From Rhodospirillaceae bacterium (GTDB lineage: Bacteria; Pseudomonadota; Alphaproteobacteria; Rhodospirillales; Casp-alpha2), in NCBI GenBank assembly GCA_016845145.1, contig JAERTE010000116.1, forward strand, positions 1-39,717: 39,717 nt of DNA, in the 5' to 3' direction. Numbering within the stretch: the first letter of the stretch is position 1; every line of letters begins with the position of its first letter. The notes beneath the pieces were generated by a model that ran no database searches, was not told where the DNA came from, and was given only the letters and a program-made list of their open reading frames with translations. This document shows positions 24,176 to 32,921 of the stretch, piece by piece. The position numbers and the translations under genes were made by a program.

Positions 24176-25432
24176 TCACCTTTGCACCGACGGGCGGCAG
24201 GGGTTGAGCTGGCGCAGGATGTTTTCGGCCGTGGGACCGGATTTGCGCGTCGCCCGCGCGCGGACGATTTCATGCTCGACGGCGGCATGGTCCAGGTCCA
24301 GGAACTGTACGTCCGGCAACCGGTCTTCGGCGGCACTTTCGAACGTTTCTTTGAGCGATGTCTTGGTAATCGGCCGCCCGCCGAGCCCGGCGATGACCGT
24401 ATGCACCGGCATGGATTGACGCGCCAACGCCATGCGCACGTTCGACGCCACCACACCGCCCAAGCCCGGCGCCAGGCTTTTCTCGATCACCACAACGCGC
24501 TTCGCACCGTCAAGCGCGGCAGCCAGGGCCTCTATCGGGAACGGCCGGAACGAGCTGATACTGACGGAACCGATCTTTGCGCCGTCGCCCTGCATGTCGT
24601 CGATGACATCCTTGATGGTGCCGTTGACCGACCCCAGCGCGACGACGATGGTTTCCGCACCCTCGGTCTTGTAGGGACGCACCAATCCGCCGCTCTCGCG
24701 GCCGAACACCTCCTTGAACACCGCCGCGATTTCCGGGATCAATCGCAGCGCCTGCAATTGTTTTTCATGGCCCAGATAGCGCACTTCCGTGAATGCCTCG
24801 GGCCCAACCATGGCGCCGATGGAATAAGGCTCGGCCGGGTCCAGGACTTGGATCGGTTCGAACGGCGGCAGGAAGGCATCGACCTCGTCTTGCGTCGGCA
24901 CATCGATGCGCTCATAGGCGTGAGTCAGAATAAATCCGTCGACACAGACCATCACCGGGCAACTCAGTTCCTCGGCCAGCCGGAACGCCTGAATGTGCAG
25001 ATCGACGGCTTCCTGGTTGGTTTCCGCGAACAACTGGATCCACCCGGCATCCTTCATGGCCATGGAATCGGTGTGGTCGTTCCAGATATTGATCGGCGCG
25101 CCGATGGCCCGGTTACCGATGGTCATCACGATGGGCAGGCCCAATCCCGCCGCGTTGTAGACGGCTTCAGCCATGAACAACAAGCCTTGGCTGGCGGTTG
25201 CCGTATAGGTGCGCGCACCCGCCGCCGACGCGCCGATGGCGACGCTTAGCGCGGCGAACTCGCTTTCCACGTTGATGTACTCGCAGTTCTTGATCGTGCC
25301 GTCTTTCACCAGCGCACCGACGCCCTCGACGATATGCGTCTGCGGCGTAATCGGATAGGCGCAGACCACTTCCGGGCGGCAATAACCGATGGCCTCGGCC
25401 ATGGCCTGCGAACCTTCAAGTTGTTTCAACAT
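24176..25432 (-). CDS. 2-oxoacid:acceptor oxidoreductase, alpha subunit (PorA-like)
   Basis: The 418-residue alpha subunit carries the pyrimidine side of the ThDP site and the CoA-binding region. It begins with KQLEGSQAMAEAIGYC and CAYPITPQTHIVEG, typical of PorA, and contains TASQGLLFMAEAVYNAAG and GSVNGTIKDVID. It needs the beta and gamma subunits next to it to oxidise a 2-oxoacid with CoA to acyl-CoA and CO2. The 2-oxoacid could be pyruvate, a branched-chain oxoacid or an aryl-glyoxylate. It follows the gamma gene after 30 bases. Confidence 0.93.
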   Translation of the reverse strand: MLKQLEGSQAMAEAIGYCRPEVVCAYPITPQTHIVEGVGALVKDGTIKNCEYINVESEFAALSVAIGASAAGARTYTATASQGLLFMAEAVYNAAGLGLPIVMTIGNRAIGAPINIWNDHTDSMAMKDAGWIQLFAETNQEAVDLHIQAFRLAEELSCPVMVCVDGFILTHAYERIDVPTQDEVDAFLPPFEPIQVLDPAEPYSIGAMVGPEAFTEVRYLGHEKQLQALRLIPEIAAVFKEVFGRESGGLVRPYKTEGAETIVVALGSVNGTIKDVIDDMQGDGAKIGSVSISSFRPFPIEALAAALDGAKRVVVIEKSLAPGLGGVVASNVRMALARQSMPVHTVIAGLGGRPITKTSLKETFESAAEDRLPDVQFLDLDHAAVEHEIVRARATRKSGPTAENILRQLNPCRPSVQR

Positions 25433-25462
25433 GGGTTGAATCCTCTTCCGCCACGTTTTCCT

Positions 25463-26023
25463 TTAGGCATTGGCCGCCACCTCAAAAGCTTCGCGCGCCG
25501 CTGCAACGTTGGCTTCACCGACGGCGCCTGGAAACTTGTCCATGATCGCGGCGGCGACGCTATCCATGTGCATCTCGCCGGTGATGGCCGCAAAACCGCC
25601 CAGTAACGCCGCGTTGGGCAGCGGCCTGCCGACGTGTTTCATGGCCAGTTCCGTCGCACCCACGTCGCAAACATGATGAGCGGGAAAGTCTGCAACGAAA
25701 TCGGCGATACCAAGCTCTTGAAAACTGCGGCGCGAATTAATCAAGATGTAACCAGTGGATTTAAGGCCCGAGAACACATCAACCGAATGCAGCAGCGTCG
25801 GGTCCTGGATGATGAGCGCGTCGGGTTCCTGGATCGGTTCGCGGAGCCGGATTTCAGTGTCGGAGATGCGGCAAAACGAAATGACCGGTGCGCCCATGCG
25901 CTCGGAACCGAAACTCGGAAAAGCCTGCGCGTGCTTGCCTTCCTTAAAGGCCGCAACGGACAGCAATTCCGCCGCCGTGACCACGCCCTGGCCACCGCGT
26001 CCGTGGATGCGAGTCTGAAACAC
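25463..26023 (-). CDS. 2-oxoacid:acceptor oxidoreductase, gamma subunit (PorG-like), GTG start
   Basis: The 186-residue gamma subunit begins with the family signature FQTRIHGRGGQGVVTAAELL, then FPSFGSERMGAPVISFCRI. It holds CoA near the active site with the alpha subunit. The start is GTG at 26023, with GGGAG six bases upstream on the minus strand. It is the first gene of the second half of the operon: 85 bases separate it from korB, and an FNR-type site and a -10 box lie in that gap. The por genes may therefore be expressed separately from the kor genes. Confidence 0.92.
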   Translation of the reverse strand: MFQTRIHGRGGQGVVTAAELLSVAAFKEGKHAQAFPSFGSERMGAPVISFCRISDTEIRLREPIQEPDALIIQDPTLLHSVDVFSGLKSTGYILINSRRSFQELGIADFVADFPAHHVCDVGATELAMKHVGRPLPNAALLGGFAAITGEMHMDSVAAAIMDKFPGAVGEANVAAAREAFEVAANA

Positions 26024-26055
26024 AAGAAGCTCCCTGCCTCAAAAGTGATGCAGAC

Positions 26056-26098
26056 AGCGTAACCGGCAGAGAGCAATCCATGCCTTGATTCAAGTCAA
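26056..26098 (-). promoter_or_regulatory. FNR/FixK-type site and class II promoter before porG
   Basis: TTGAT-TCAA-GTCAA (26085-26098) matches nine of ten positions of the FNR consensus and is a perfect TTGA-N6-TCAA symmetric site, extended to CCTTGA/TCAAGG (26083-26100). On the minus strand a TACGCT (26056-26061), with the key T, A and last T of a -10 box, lies downstream. The implied transcription start near 26049 puts the centre of the site at about -42, the place expected of a class II activator. The por unit is thus predicted to be turned on at low oxygen. Confidence 0.6.
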
Positions 26099-26108
26099 GG
26101 AATGGGGC

Positions 26109-26972
26109 TCAACCGCCCGCCTGCGCGCGTTCGATGGTGTGGTTGAGGCCGTCGGCCAGGGTCGCCCGGTCTTCGGCGTAGTAGAGGCCAAGCTCCGGCG
26201 TATCGACATTTTGCGCATGCGCCATGGCCGCCATCAGGTCGGATGTGTCATGCCCATCGGGCATATCGCGGACCATCATGTCGAGGTTTTTGTAGGTCTT
26301 GGTGGTCTTGTCGAAGGTGACACAAGGCGACAGCACATGCAGATACGAGAACCCCCGGTGCGCCATGGCCTGCTCAATCATCTCGGCCAATTGATGCGGC
26401 AAGCCGGCATAGGCCTGGCCGACCCAACTGGCGCCGTACGAGAGCAGCATCATCAGCGGATTGAGCGGTTTGTCTTCGTTTTCATAGGGCGACGTGCCGG
26501 TCTTGAAACCGAGTACGGAGGTGGGCGAGGTCTGGCCCTTGGTCAGACCGTAGATACCATTGTCGAACAGAATATACGTGATGTCCAAATTGCGCCGGGC
26601 GGCGTGCGAAACATGGCCCCCGCCGATGGCGAAACCATCACCGTCACCGCCAACGGCAAGTACCGTCAGGTCATCATTGGCCACCTTGACGCCCGTGGCC
26701 ACCGGCAACACACGCCCATGCAGGGTATGGAAGCCGTAGGTGTTCATGAAAAACGGAAACCGTGACGCGCAACCGATGCCCGACACCACGACCGTGTCCT
26801 TCTGGTCGATATTCAGCGCGTTCATGGCCGCGCCGACAGCTTCGACGATGGAGAAGTACCCGCATCCTGGGCACCAGGTCGGCAAGGTCGACGAGCGATA
26901 CTCAAGTCGACCGCTTTCCTGCACTTCTTCCAGTTTGTCTTCCAGATAGACAGGTGTGTGAATCTTATTCAT
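26109..26972 (-). CDS. korB: 2-oxoglutarate:acceptor oxidoreductase, beta subunit (KorB-like)
   Basis: The 287-residue subunit has TWCPGCGYF (C34, C37) and GIGCASRF (C68), the [4Fe-4S] ligands, and the ThDP site in VGGDGDGFAIGGGH (GDGD at 109-112) with ILFDNGIYGLTKGQTSPTS. This is the KorB pattern of two-subunit oxoglutarate or other oxoacid oxidoreductases. The start ATG 26972 has AGGAG ten bases upstream; a longer frame overlapping korA is spurious. The gene follows korA after 28 bases. Confidence 0.92.
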   Translation of the reverse strand: MNKIHTPVYLEDKLEEVQESGRLEYRSSTLPTWCPGCGYFSIVEAVGAAMNALNIDQKDTVVVSGIGCASRFPFFMNTYGFHTLHGRVLPVATGVKVANDDLTVLAVGGDGDGFAIGGGHVSHAARRNLDITYILFDNGIYGLTKGQTSPTSVLGFKTGTSPYENEDKPLNPLMMLLSYGASWVGQAYAGLPHQLAEMIEQAMAHRGFSYLHVLSPCVTFDKTTKTYKNLDMMVRDMPDGHDTSDLMAAMAHAQNVDTPELGLYYAEDRATLADGLNHTIERAQAGG

Positions 26973-27000
26973 AGCGCCAATGCTCCTAAAAAAACGACTC

Positions 27001-28803
27001 CTATTCCGCAGCCAGCGCCTTGGCGCCGGCCAACAGACGGATTTCGTCGATAATTTCGTTGACGTCCATGGGCTCGCCGGTCGCACGGTTGAGCTTGTGT
27101 ACGGCGCGGCCCGTGGCGCCGGTGACCAGATTGGCGAACTGCCCCTCATAATTGAGTTCCGGCACCAACACCTCACCGCAATCATCCATGAAGGCGTTGA
27201 TCGCGTCCTCGGGTAGCGGTGACAGCATCACGACCTTCATGGCGGATGCGCGGATACCTTCCTTGCGCACGGCGTAGACGGCCTCCAGGATTTCGCCGAA
27301 GGTCGATCCCCATCCGAGCAAGCCGACATCCACTTTACCCATATCCCCGAAGCGTTTCTCAATGGTGATGCCGGGGTGTTTGAGGGCGGCGGGCAATTTG
27401 TTATGGCGCTTGTCGCTCATGTCTTGATGCATGTCGGGTTGGTCGTTGGGGCGGCCCAATTCATTGTGTTCAAGCCCCGTAATGGCGTGCATGCGCCCGC
27501 TCTCGCCCGGAATGGCACGCGGGCTGACGCCGTCGGATGTCAACTGATAGCGTTTATAAGGCGCCGCCTGTTTTGCGTTGGGCGTTTTCCATTTCTTCTG
27601 GCTGAATGGATTTTTGCCCGAGAACTCCACCGCCTCGTAGCGGTTGGAGAGATAGAGGTCGAGCAACACCACCACCGGCGTCTGATACTTCTCGGCAATC
27701 TCGAACGCCTTGCCGGCGCATTTGTAACAGCCCTCGACATTGGTGGGTGCAAGCACGATGCGCTGGCCATCGCCGGCGGCGCCGAAGACGGCAATGTTGA
27801 GGTCTGATTGCTCGGTCTTGGTCGGCATGCCCGTCGACGGCCCGCCGCGTTGAGAGACAAACACCACCGACGGCACTTCGGCCATCACGCCAAGCCCCAT
27901 CATCTCGGCCATCAAAGCGAAGCCGGGCCCGGACGTCGCCGTCGCCGCGCGCGCGCCGGCATAACCGGCACCGATGGTGGCCGAGATGGCGGCGATTTCA
28001 TCTTCGGTCTGCAACAATTTGCCGCCGTGTTTCGGCATTTCGCGGGCCAGTATTTCCATGATCGTCGTCGCCGGCGTGATCGGGTAGCCAAAGAAAGTAT
28101 CAATGCCCGCATCCAAACACCCGCGCACGGAAGCGGCATTGCCGTTCATCATCACCACGTCCTGGCTGCGTTTGCGCTTCGGTGCGCCGCCGAACGTGTT
28201 GAAGTCGAGCTTGAACACCCGCTGGCCCTGGCCATAGCCCTCGTCGAAGGCCGTAATGTTGATGGTGGTCAGTTCTTTCGGTTTATTGGCGAACTTCGCC
28301 GCGATGACTTGGTGGAACACGTCGCGCGGCATGCCGTAAATGCCGGCCAGATACCCAAGTGCGACGATGTTGCGAGACCTGGCACTCGAGGTGGTGCGTT
28401 CTGAGACCTCGCGGAACGACGCGCCATAAGGCAGATGCGATGGTGCGAGGTGAGACGAAATATGCTCGCCCTCCTCGACCGCCGCGATCGGCATGTCATC
28501 GAACAGCACGGTGCCGAAATCGGCCACTTCCGCCACATGCGGGATGGCATGGGTATCGTTCAGCGACACCAAGACATCCGATTGCGGCTTCAGGGAATAG
28601 ACCTGTTCTGAGGTTATCCGCGCGCGCGCCACGCATTTGCCGAAGCCGCGAATTTCCGGCGGATAGACATCGAAAGCGATGACCTTGTAACCGGCATTGG
28701 CCATGGCCTGCTTGAGAATATCGCCGGCCGCGATGGTGCCGTCGCCGGCCGAGCCGCAGATGGCGATCTGGATATCGGTGGGGATTTTCTTGTTGTTAGC
28801 CAT
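27001..28803 (-). CDS. korA: 2-oxoglutarate:acceptor oxidoreductase, fused gamma-alpha subunit (KorA-like)
   Basis: This 600-residue protein carries a gamma domain first (about 1-190: IQIAICGSAGDGTIAAGDIL) and an alpha domain after it (about 200-600: GCLDAGIDTFFGYPITPATTIME and ATSGPGFALMAEMMG). Such fused KorA proteins pair with KorB to convert 2-oxoglutarate and CoA to succinyl-CoA with a low-potential acceptor. ATG 28803 is preferred to ATG 28809 because AGGGG sits six bases before it. It follows a flavoprotein gene almost directly, suggesting one operon. Confidence 0.92.
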   Translation of the reverse strand: MANNKKIPTDIQIAICGSAGDGTIAAGDILKQAMANAGYKVIAFDVYPPEIRGFGKCVARARITSEQVYSLKPQSDVLVSLNDTHAIPHVAEVADFGTVLFDDMPIAAVEEGEHISSHLAPSHLPYGASFREVSERTTSSARSRNIVALGYLAGIYGMPRDVFHQVIAAKFANKPKELTTINITAFDEGYGQGQRVFKLDFNTFGGAPKRKRSQDVVMMNGNAASVRGCLDAGIDTFFGYPITPATTIMEILAREMPKHGGKLLQTEDEIAAISATIGAGYAGARAATATSGPGFALMAEMMGLGVMAEVPSVVFVSQRGGPSTGMPTKTEQSDLNIAVFGAAGDGQRIVLAPTNVEGCYKCAGKAFEIAEKYQTPVVVLLDLYLSNRYEAVEFSGKNPFSQKKWKTPNAKQAAPYKRYQLTSDGVSPRAIPGESGRMHAITGLEHNELGRPNDQPDMHQDMSDKRHNKLPAALKHPGITIEKRFGDMGKVDVGLLGWGSTFGEILEAVYAVRKEGIRASAMKVVMLSPLPEDAINAFMDDCGEVLVPELNYEGQFANLVTGATGRAVHKLNRATGEPMDVNEIIDEIRLLAGAKALAAE

Positions 28804-28812
28804 CACCATCCC

Positions 28813-29862
28813 CTACTCGTATTCCCAATAGGGCGAATCGATACCGCCCTTGCGTTTGATGGTCAGCTTTTCATCCTGGAACGTCGCCACCGATTCCTTG
28901 CCGCCGGTCATATTGAAAGCGGCGATGCGGCCCATGTCCTTGACGTTCTTCCAGCCGTAATAGAACCGGTAGTGATTTTCTTCCGGCGACCAGATCTGAC
29001 ACACATCGCCCGCCGCCCAGATGCTCTTGTCGGTGCTTTGCAGTTCGCGGTTGACCAACAACCCGCGCTCAATATCGACGCTGGCGCCGACCATGAAGTC
29101 GAGAGACGGCATCAGCCCGCAAAACGACATCACGACGTCGCCCTTGATGGAACCGCCGCCCTCGAACGCAACCCGACGCGCCTGCTTGCCGCGCTTGATT
29201 TCCTCAACGACACGCGGTTTCTTGCCCGCCAACACTTCGATCCCCATCTTTTCCAGGGCCGCCAATGCCTTTGTCCGGCGCTCGCCTTCAAGCGCATGCG
29301 GCCAGAACAGATACTCGTCCCCTACGATGGTGATCTTGTAGCCTTGTTTGACCAAAGCGCGGCCTAAATCGAGGCCGATCATATCGCCGCCGATCATGAT
29401 CACGTGGCCGCCCTTGGGCAACATGTCGCGCATGCGAATGGCATCGCCGAAGGTGCCGAAAGGATGCATCAGCGGGCGGAACTCGCGCAGGTTTTCCGGT
29501 ACATATCCGCCGCCGCCGCTGGCCACCAAAAGCTTGTCATAGGCGACGGTTTCCTTGTGGCGGAGCGTCAGGGTGCGGTTCAGCGTATCAACCTTGTCGA
29601 CCCAGGTACTGCGGCGGACTTCAATGCGGTTGTCGGTGTAATACTCCGGCGGATGCACCAGGAACGGCCGCCAATCGGCGTTGCCGTCAGCACCGGCGCC
29701 GTTAAACAGGCTCGGCAACTCGTAGCGGTTGATGAACAGCAACCGGCCGGCGGTCATGATGGTGATGCGGCTATCGGGGTCGCGTTGACGCAGATGCCAA
29801 GCCGCCTCATTGCCGGCAACGCCGTTGCCGATGATGACGTAGTGCTGCGGAAGCTGTGCCAT
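28813..29862 (-). CDS. FAD-dependent NAD(P)H-type oxidoreductase, partner of KorAB
   Basis: The 349-residue protein has an FAD motif at its start (YVIIGNGVAGNEAAWHLRQ), a second Rossmann motif in the middle (VIMIGGDMIGLDLGRALV) and the C-terminal SIWAAGDVCQ flavin-binding segment. It resembles rubredoxin/ferredoxin reductases and the N-terminal part of NirB. No redox-active CxxC is seen. Its place directly before korA points to electron transfer between NAD(P) and the oxidoreductase or a carrier. The gap to the upstream flavoprotein gene is 18 bases. Confidence 0.85.
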   Translation of the reverse strand: MAQLPQHYVIIGNGVAGNEAAWHLRQRDPDSRITIMTAGRLLFINRYELPSLFNGAGADGNADWRPFLVHPPEYYTDNRIEVRRSTWVDKVDTLNRTLTLRHKETVAYDKLLVASGGGGYVPENLREFRPLMHPFGTFGDAIRMRDMLPKGGHVIMIGGDMIGLDLGRALVKQGYKITIVGDEYLFWPHALEGERRTKALAALEKMGIEVLAGKKPRVVEEIKRGKQARRVAFEGGGSIKGDVVMSFCGLMPSLDFMVGASVDIERGLLVNRELQSTDKSIWAAGDVCQIWSPEENHYRFYYGWKNVKDMGRIAAFNMTGGKESVATFQDEKLTIKRKGGIDSPYWEYE

Positions 29863-29880
29863 GGCGTGCTCGTTCCCGGA

Positions 29881-31725
29881 TCAGATATCTTGATAGAACA
29901 TTTCGTTCTTGGTGATGGAAATGCAGCGCGTCGGGCAAACCATGAAACACGCGCCGCAACGGATGCATTCGTTGTTGTCGACCCAAATCGCGCCGACCTT
30001 GTTCCATTCCTTGGCTTCGTGCAGGTCGCCATAGGTGCCGTCGTCCTGGATTTCGACGCCGTCCACCAGCTTGATGCAGTTGCGCGGCGCCACTTCGATG
30101 CACGCACGGCAGTAGATGCAGTTGTCGACGTCGATCTCATAGCGGTGATAACACAGATAACAACGCTTGGCCTCTTCTTGGGCGGTCTTGAGGTCCATGC
30201 CCTTCTCGACTTCTTCGCCCAAGCCGCTGAAGCGTTTTTCCATTTCGGTGGTCGGCATGTGCTGACGCTCGATGAAATCGAAGGCGCGCTCGCGCAGAGG
30301 CTCTTCCACAGGCTCGATCTTCACCACCTTCTTTCGGCGCAGGCGATCCATCATCCAGGCGTCCATCTGGATCGCGATCTCACGACCGTGGCCGACAGCC
30401 TCGATCACCGTGCTGGGGCCATGAACATAATCACCGGCTGCGAACATACCGTCGATGGATGTCATACCGCGCGCGTCGATGGAGATGGATCCCCAGCGAT
30501 CAAGGTCGACCTTGATATCGAGGTAGTCGTTTACGGTTTTCTGGCCGATGGCCACCAGCAAGGTGTCGCACTCTTCGTCGAACTCGGAGCCGGCGATGCC
30601 GATGGCCTTACGCCTGCCGCCTTCACGCCAGCCGCCGAGGCGGTTTTGCACGAACTTCACGCCCCGGAAATTGCCGTCGCCATCGGTCAGCAATTCCACC
30701 GGCGTGCGCAGGCCCTTGATCTGGATGCCTTCGCGTTTAGCCTCGAAAATCTCGTCTTTCTCGACCGGGATATACTCTTCAGTGGTGCGCAGATGGATGG
30801 TCACTTCCTCGCCGCCCAGACGCTTGGCGACGCGGGCGCAATCCAGGGCCGTGAACCCCGCGCCAACCACGAACACCCGCTTGCCGACGGTTTTTTGCTG
30901 GCCGCGGTGCAGTTCCATCAGGAAATCCAGGCCGTACTCGACGCCCGCCATGTTTCGGGCCGGATCGGTGTCGTTGTCCTGCACGTTCCAGAGCGGCAGG
31001 CGGGTTGCCTCCATGGAACCGGTCGACAGCAGCACCGCATCGAACTTGTCTCGCAATTGCGCCAACGGAATTTCGCTGGGGCCATTGCCGATAGAGACGC
31101 CGGTCTTCAGTTCCACGCCCAGGCGGATGGCGTTTTGCAACTCCACAGCCAGAACATCACGGGGAAGGCGGAATTCGGGAATGCCGTAATACAGCATGCC
31201 GCCAGCCACCTGTTCGCGCTCGAAGATGATGACGCTATGACCCAGCGTCGCCAAATCGTGCGCGGCGGCAATCCCTGCCGGGCCGGCGCCGACCACGGCG
31301 ACGCGCTTGCCGGTGGGTGCGAACAGGTTCTCGGATATCCGATGCCCATCGGATTTGTAATCAGCGGCGACGCGCTTCAGATGGCAGATGGCGACGGGCT
31401 CGCCATTGCCAGGCCAGCCGTGCCGGCAAACCGCCTCGCACGGGCGCGAACAGATACGCCCAAGCACGCTGGGCAGCACGTTGGCCATGCGGTTAACTTC
31501 ATAAGACCGCCCAAAGCGCTCTTCCGAAATCATGCGGATATAAGCCGGAATGTTGGTGCCGGCGGGACAGGCTTTTTGGCAGGGGATGTTCTCCTCTACC
31601 CAACCGACGTCTCGCGGGTCCGTGGAATAGCGGACCGGCGTTACCACACGACGGCCGAAAGCCTGCGTTTCCGAAAAATCCTCGTCTTCGTCGAGATAGA
31701 TTTTCCGTGTTTCGTTTTCGTCCAT
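29881..31725 (-). CDS. GltD-like FAD/iron-sulfur NAD(P) oxidoreductase (KorC-like), first gene of the kor/por operon
   Basis: The protein of about 614 residues has N-terminal [4Fe-4S] cysteines (PCQKACPAGTNI, then RICSRPCEAVCRHG), FAD (VAVVGAGPAGIAAAHDLA) and NAD(P) (VFVVGAGFTALDCARVAKRLG) motifs, and at its C-terminus two ferredoxin-type clusters (CIYCRACIEVAPRNC and CIRCGACFMVCPTRC). It would couple KorAB to NAD(P). A flavin subunit of this kind is reported for the 2-oxoglutarate:NADP+ oxidoreductase of Azoarcus evansii, from memory. ATG 31725 is preferred to a TTG at 31746. The gene leads the leftward operon. Confidence 0.87.
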   Translation of the reverse strand: MDENETRKIYLDEDEDFSETQAFGRRVVTPVRYSTDPRDVGWVEENIPCQKACPAGTNIPAYIRMISEERFGRSYEVNRMANVLPSVLGRICSRPCEAVCRHGWPGNGEPVAICHLKRVAADYKSDGHRISENLFAPTGKRVAVVGAGPAGIAAAHDLATLGHSVIIFEREQVAGGMLYYGIPEFRLPRDVLAVELQNAIRLGVELKTGVSIGNGPSEIPLAQLRDKFDAVLLSTGSMEATRLPLWNVQDNDTDPARNMAGVEYGLDFLMELHRGQQKTVGKRVFVVGAGFTALDCARVAKRLGGEEVTIHLRTTEEYIPVEKDEIFEAKREGIQIKGLRTPVELLTDGDGNFRGVKFVQNRLGGWREGGRRKAIGIAGSEFDEECDTLLVAIGQKTVNDYLDIKVDLDRWGSISIDARGMTSIDGMFAAGDYVHGPSTVIEAVGHGREIAIQMDAWMMDRLRRKKVVKIEPVEEPLRERAFDFIERQHMPTTEMEKRFSGLGEEVEKGMDLKTAQEEAKRCYLCYHRYEIDVDNCIYCRACIEVAPRNCIKLVDGVEIQDDGTYGDLHEAKEWNKVGAIWVDNNECIRCGACFMVCPTRCISITKNEMFYQDI

Positions 31726-31747
31726 AATTTCCGCGCCCCAAGTCAAT

Positions 31748-31762
31748 GTGGCGTCACGCCAC
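31748..31762. promoter_or_regulatory. Palindrome in the leader of the kor/por operon
   Basis: GTGGCG and CGCCAC form a perfect 6-bp inverted repeat around TCA, just upstream of the first gene of the operon. A second palindrome, TCCCT/AGGGA around ACT, lies at 31776-31788. Either could be an operator or an RNA stem. A minus-strand TTGCAT and TAAAGT pair, 18 bases apart, lies upstream of both and could be the promoter. Confidence 0.35.
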
Positions 31763-31857
31763 CCTGAAACGCTTCTCCCTACTAGGGAAAACTTTACGCA
31801 ACTTGTTTCCTTACATGCAATATATTCTTCTGAAAAACTGGTGGTTTTTTCTGTTGA

Positions 31858-32757
31858 TTACGCTGCCACCGAGCGCAGCATCTCTTTCAGCGTCGATTTA
31901 AGTGCCCCAGCGAAGTCATTGACGAGGCGCGAACGCGGCCGCAACGCCGGATAGAGCAACCCGATTTCGTAAGGAATTACCGGCTCGAAGGGTCTGAACA
32001 CCAGATTTTGATCAGCGAAGTCGTGCGCTGTGAACGGGTCAACAATGGCAATGCCCGCGCCCTCCGCCGCCAACCGGCACGCCGGGGCAAACAAGTGGCA
32101 TACCATATGCGGCGCCCAGGCAATGCCGGCAACCTCGAACGCGGTTTTCAATTGGTAGTGCGCCGAGTGATCCGAATTTTGTACGATCAGCGGTGCGCCA
32201 GCCAGCGCTTTCGGCGTGATCCGCTCGTGCGCCGCAATCGGGTGGCCGGCCGGTATGGCGCAGAGACACTGCAGCGAAAGCGGCTCACAATCTACCGCCG
32301 GATCGTCGGCCGGCAGCTCGGCAAAACCGATATCGAACAGCTGCGCCGATATCCATTCCCGCACCCGTGGACTGGTGCGCGTTTGGATCGACACTTTTAC
32401 GTCCGGACGCTCGCGGGTGAACGCGGCGATCATTCGCGGCATGAAATTGATGGAAGCGGCGGGCAGCGCCGCAATGCGCAATGAGCCGGATTTCATATCG
32501 CGGATATCGTTTGCGGCGCGGACGGCGCGGCTGTGGCTGGCCAGCAACCGCTCGGCTTCCTCCAGAAAAATTTCGGCCTCGCCGGTCGGCTGAAAGCGGC
32601 CTCGGTGACGCTTGAACAGCATAAACCCCATCGAGTCTTCCAAATTGGCGATCAGGCACGACACCGCCGGCTGGGTGACGCCGAGCGCCGTCGCCGCCTG
32701 GGTAACCGACCCTTCGGTCATCACAGCCTTGAAGGCTTCAATCTGGCGCAGGTTCAT
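31858..32757 (-). CDS. LysR-family transcriptional regulator
   Basis: The 299-residue product begins with the LysR DNA-binding helix-turn-helix (MNLRQIEAFKAVMTEGSVTQ and ATALGVTQPAVSCLIANLE), followed by a substrate-binding domain. ATG 32757 gives the family's usual N-terminus; ATG 32790 would add 11 residues. It is divergent from the FAD oxidoreductase gene and sits upstream of the kor/por operon on the same strand. A LysR-type box in the divergent gap suggests that it controls the transport/oxidation genes to its right, and possibly itself. Confidence 0.9.
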   Translation of the reverse strand: MNLRQIEAFKAVMTEGSVTQAATALGVTQPAVSCLIANLEDSMGFMLFKRHRGRFQPTGEAEIFLEEAERLLASHSRAVRAANDIRDMKSGSLRIAALPAASINFMPRMIAAFTRERPDVKVSIQTRTSPRVREWISAQLFDIGFAELPADDPAVDCEPLSLQCLCAIPAGHPIAAHERITPKALAGAPLIVQNSDHSAHYQLKTAFEVAGIAWAPHMVCHLFAPACRLAAEGAGIAIVDPFTAHDFADQNLVFRPFEPVIPYEIGLLYPALRPRSRLVNDFAGALKSTLKEMLRSVAA

Positions 32758-32796
32758 AATAGAGGGCTCCGTATCAACGATCTGTATCATTATTCC

Positions 32797-32811
32797 ATAA
32801 AGTCACTTTAT
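32797..32811. promoter_or_regulatory. LysR-type box (T-N11-A palindrome)
   Basis: ATAAAGT and ACTTTAT form a perfect 7-bp inverted repeat around C. It contains the T-N11-A core (32798 and 32810) that LysR-type regulators recognise. It lies 40 bases upstream of the LysR gene start and about 110 bases before the divergent oxidoreductase gene, where such operators normally are. Confidence 0.6.
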
Positions 32812-32921
32812 TTAGAAAGAAGTTTGAGTAATTTGACTTAATGAATGAACAGGCTCACGATCACGGCCTTGGTTGCTCTTGGGTTCCAACGGGGCACCAA
32901 ACCGGGGAGATGAGGCTTAAA

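Noticed and set aside
29404..31767. A 787-codon open frame on the plus strand opposite the GltD-like gene and the flavoprotein gene
   Set aside because: It is antisense to well-recognised iron-sulfur/flavin genes, has no family resemblance, and comes from GC-rich codon bias of the true minus-strand genes.
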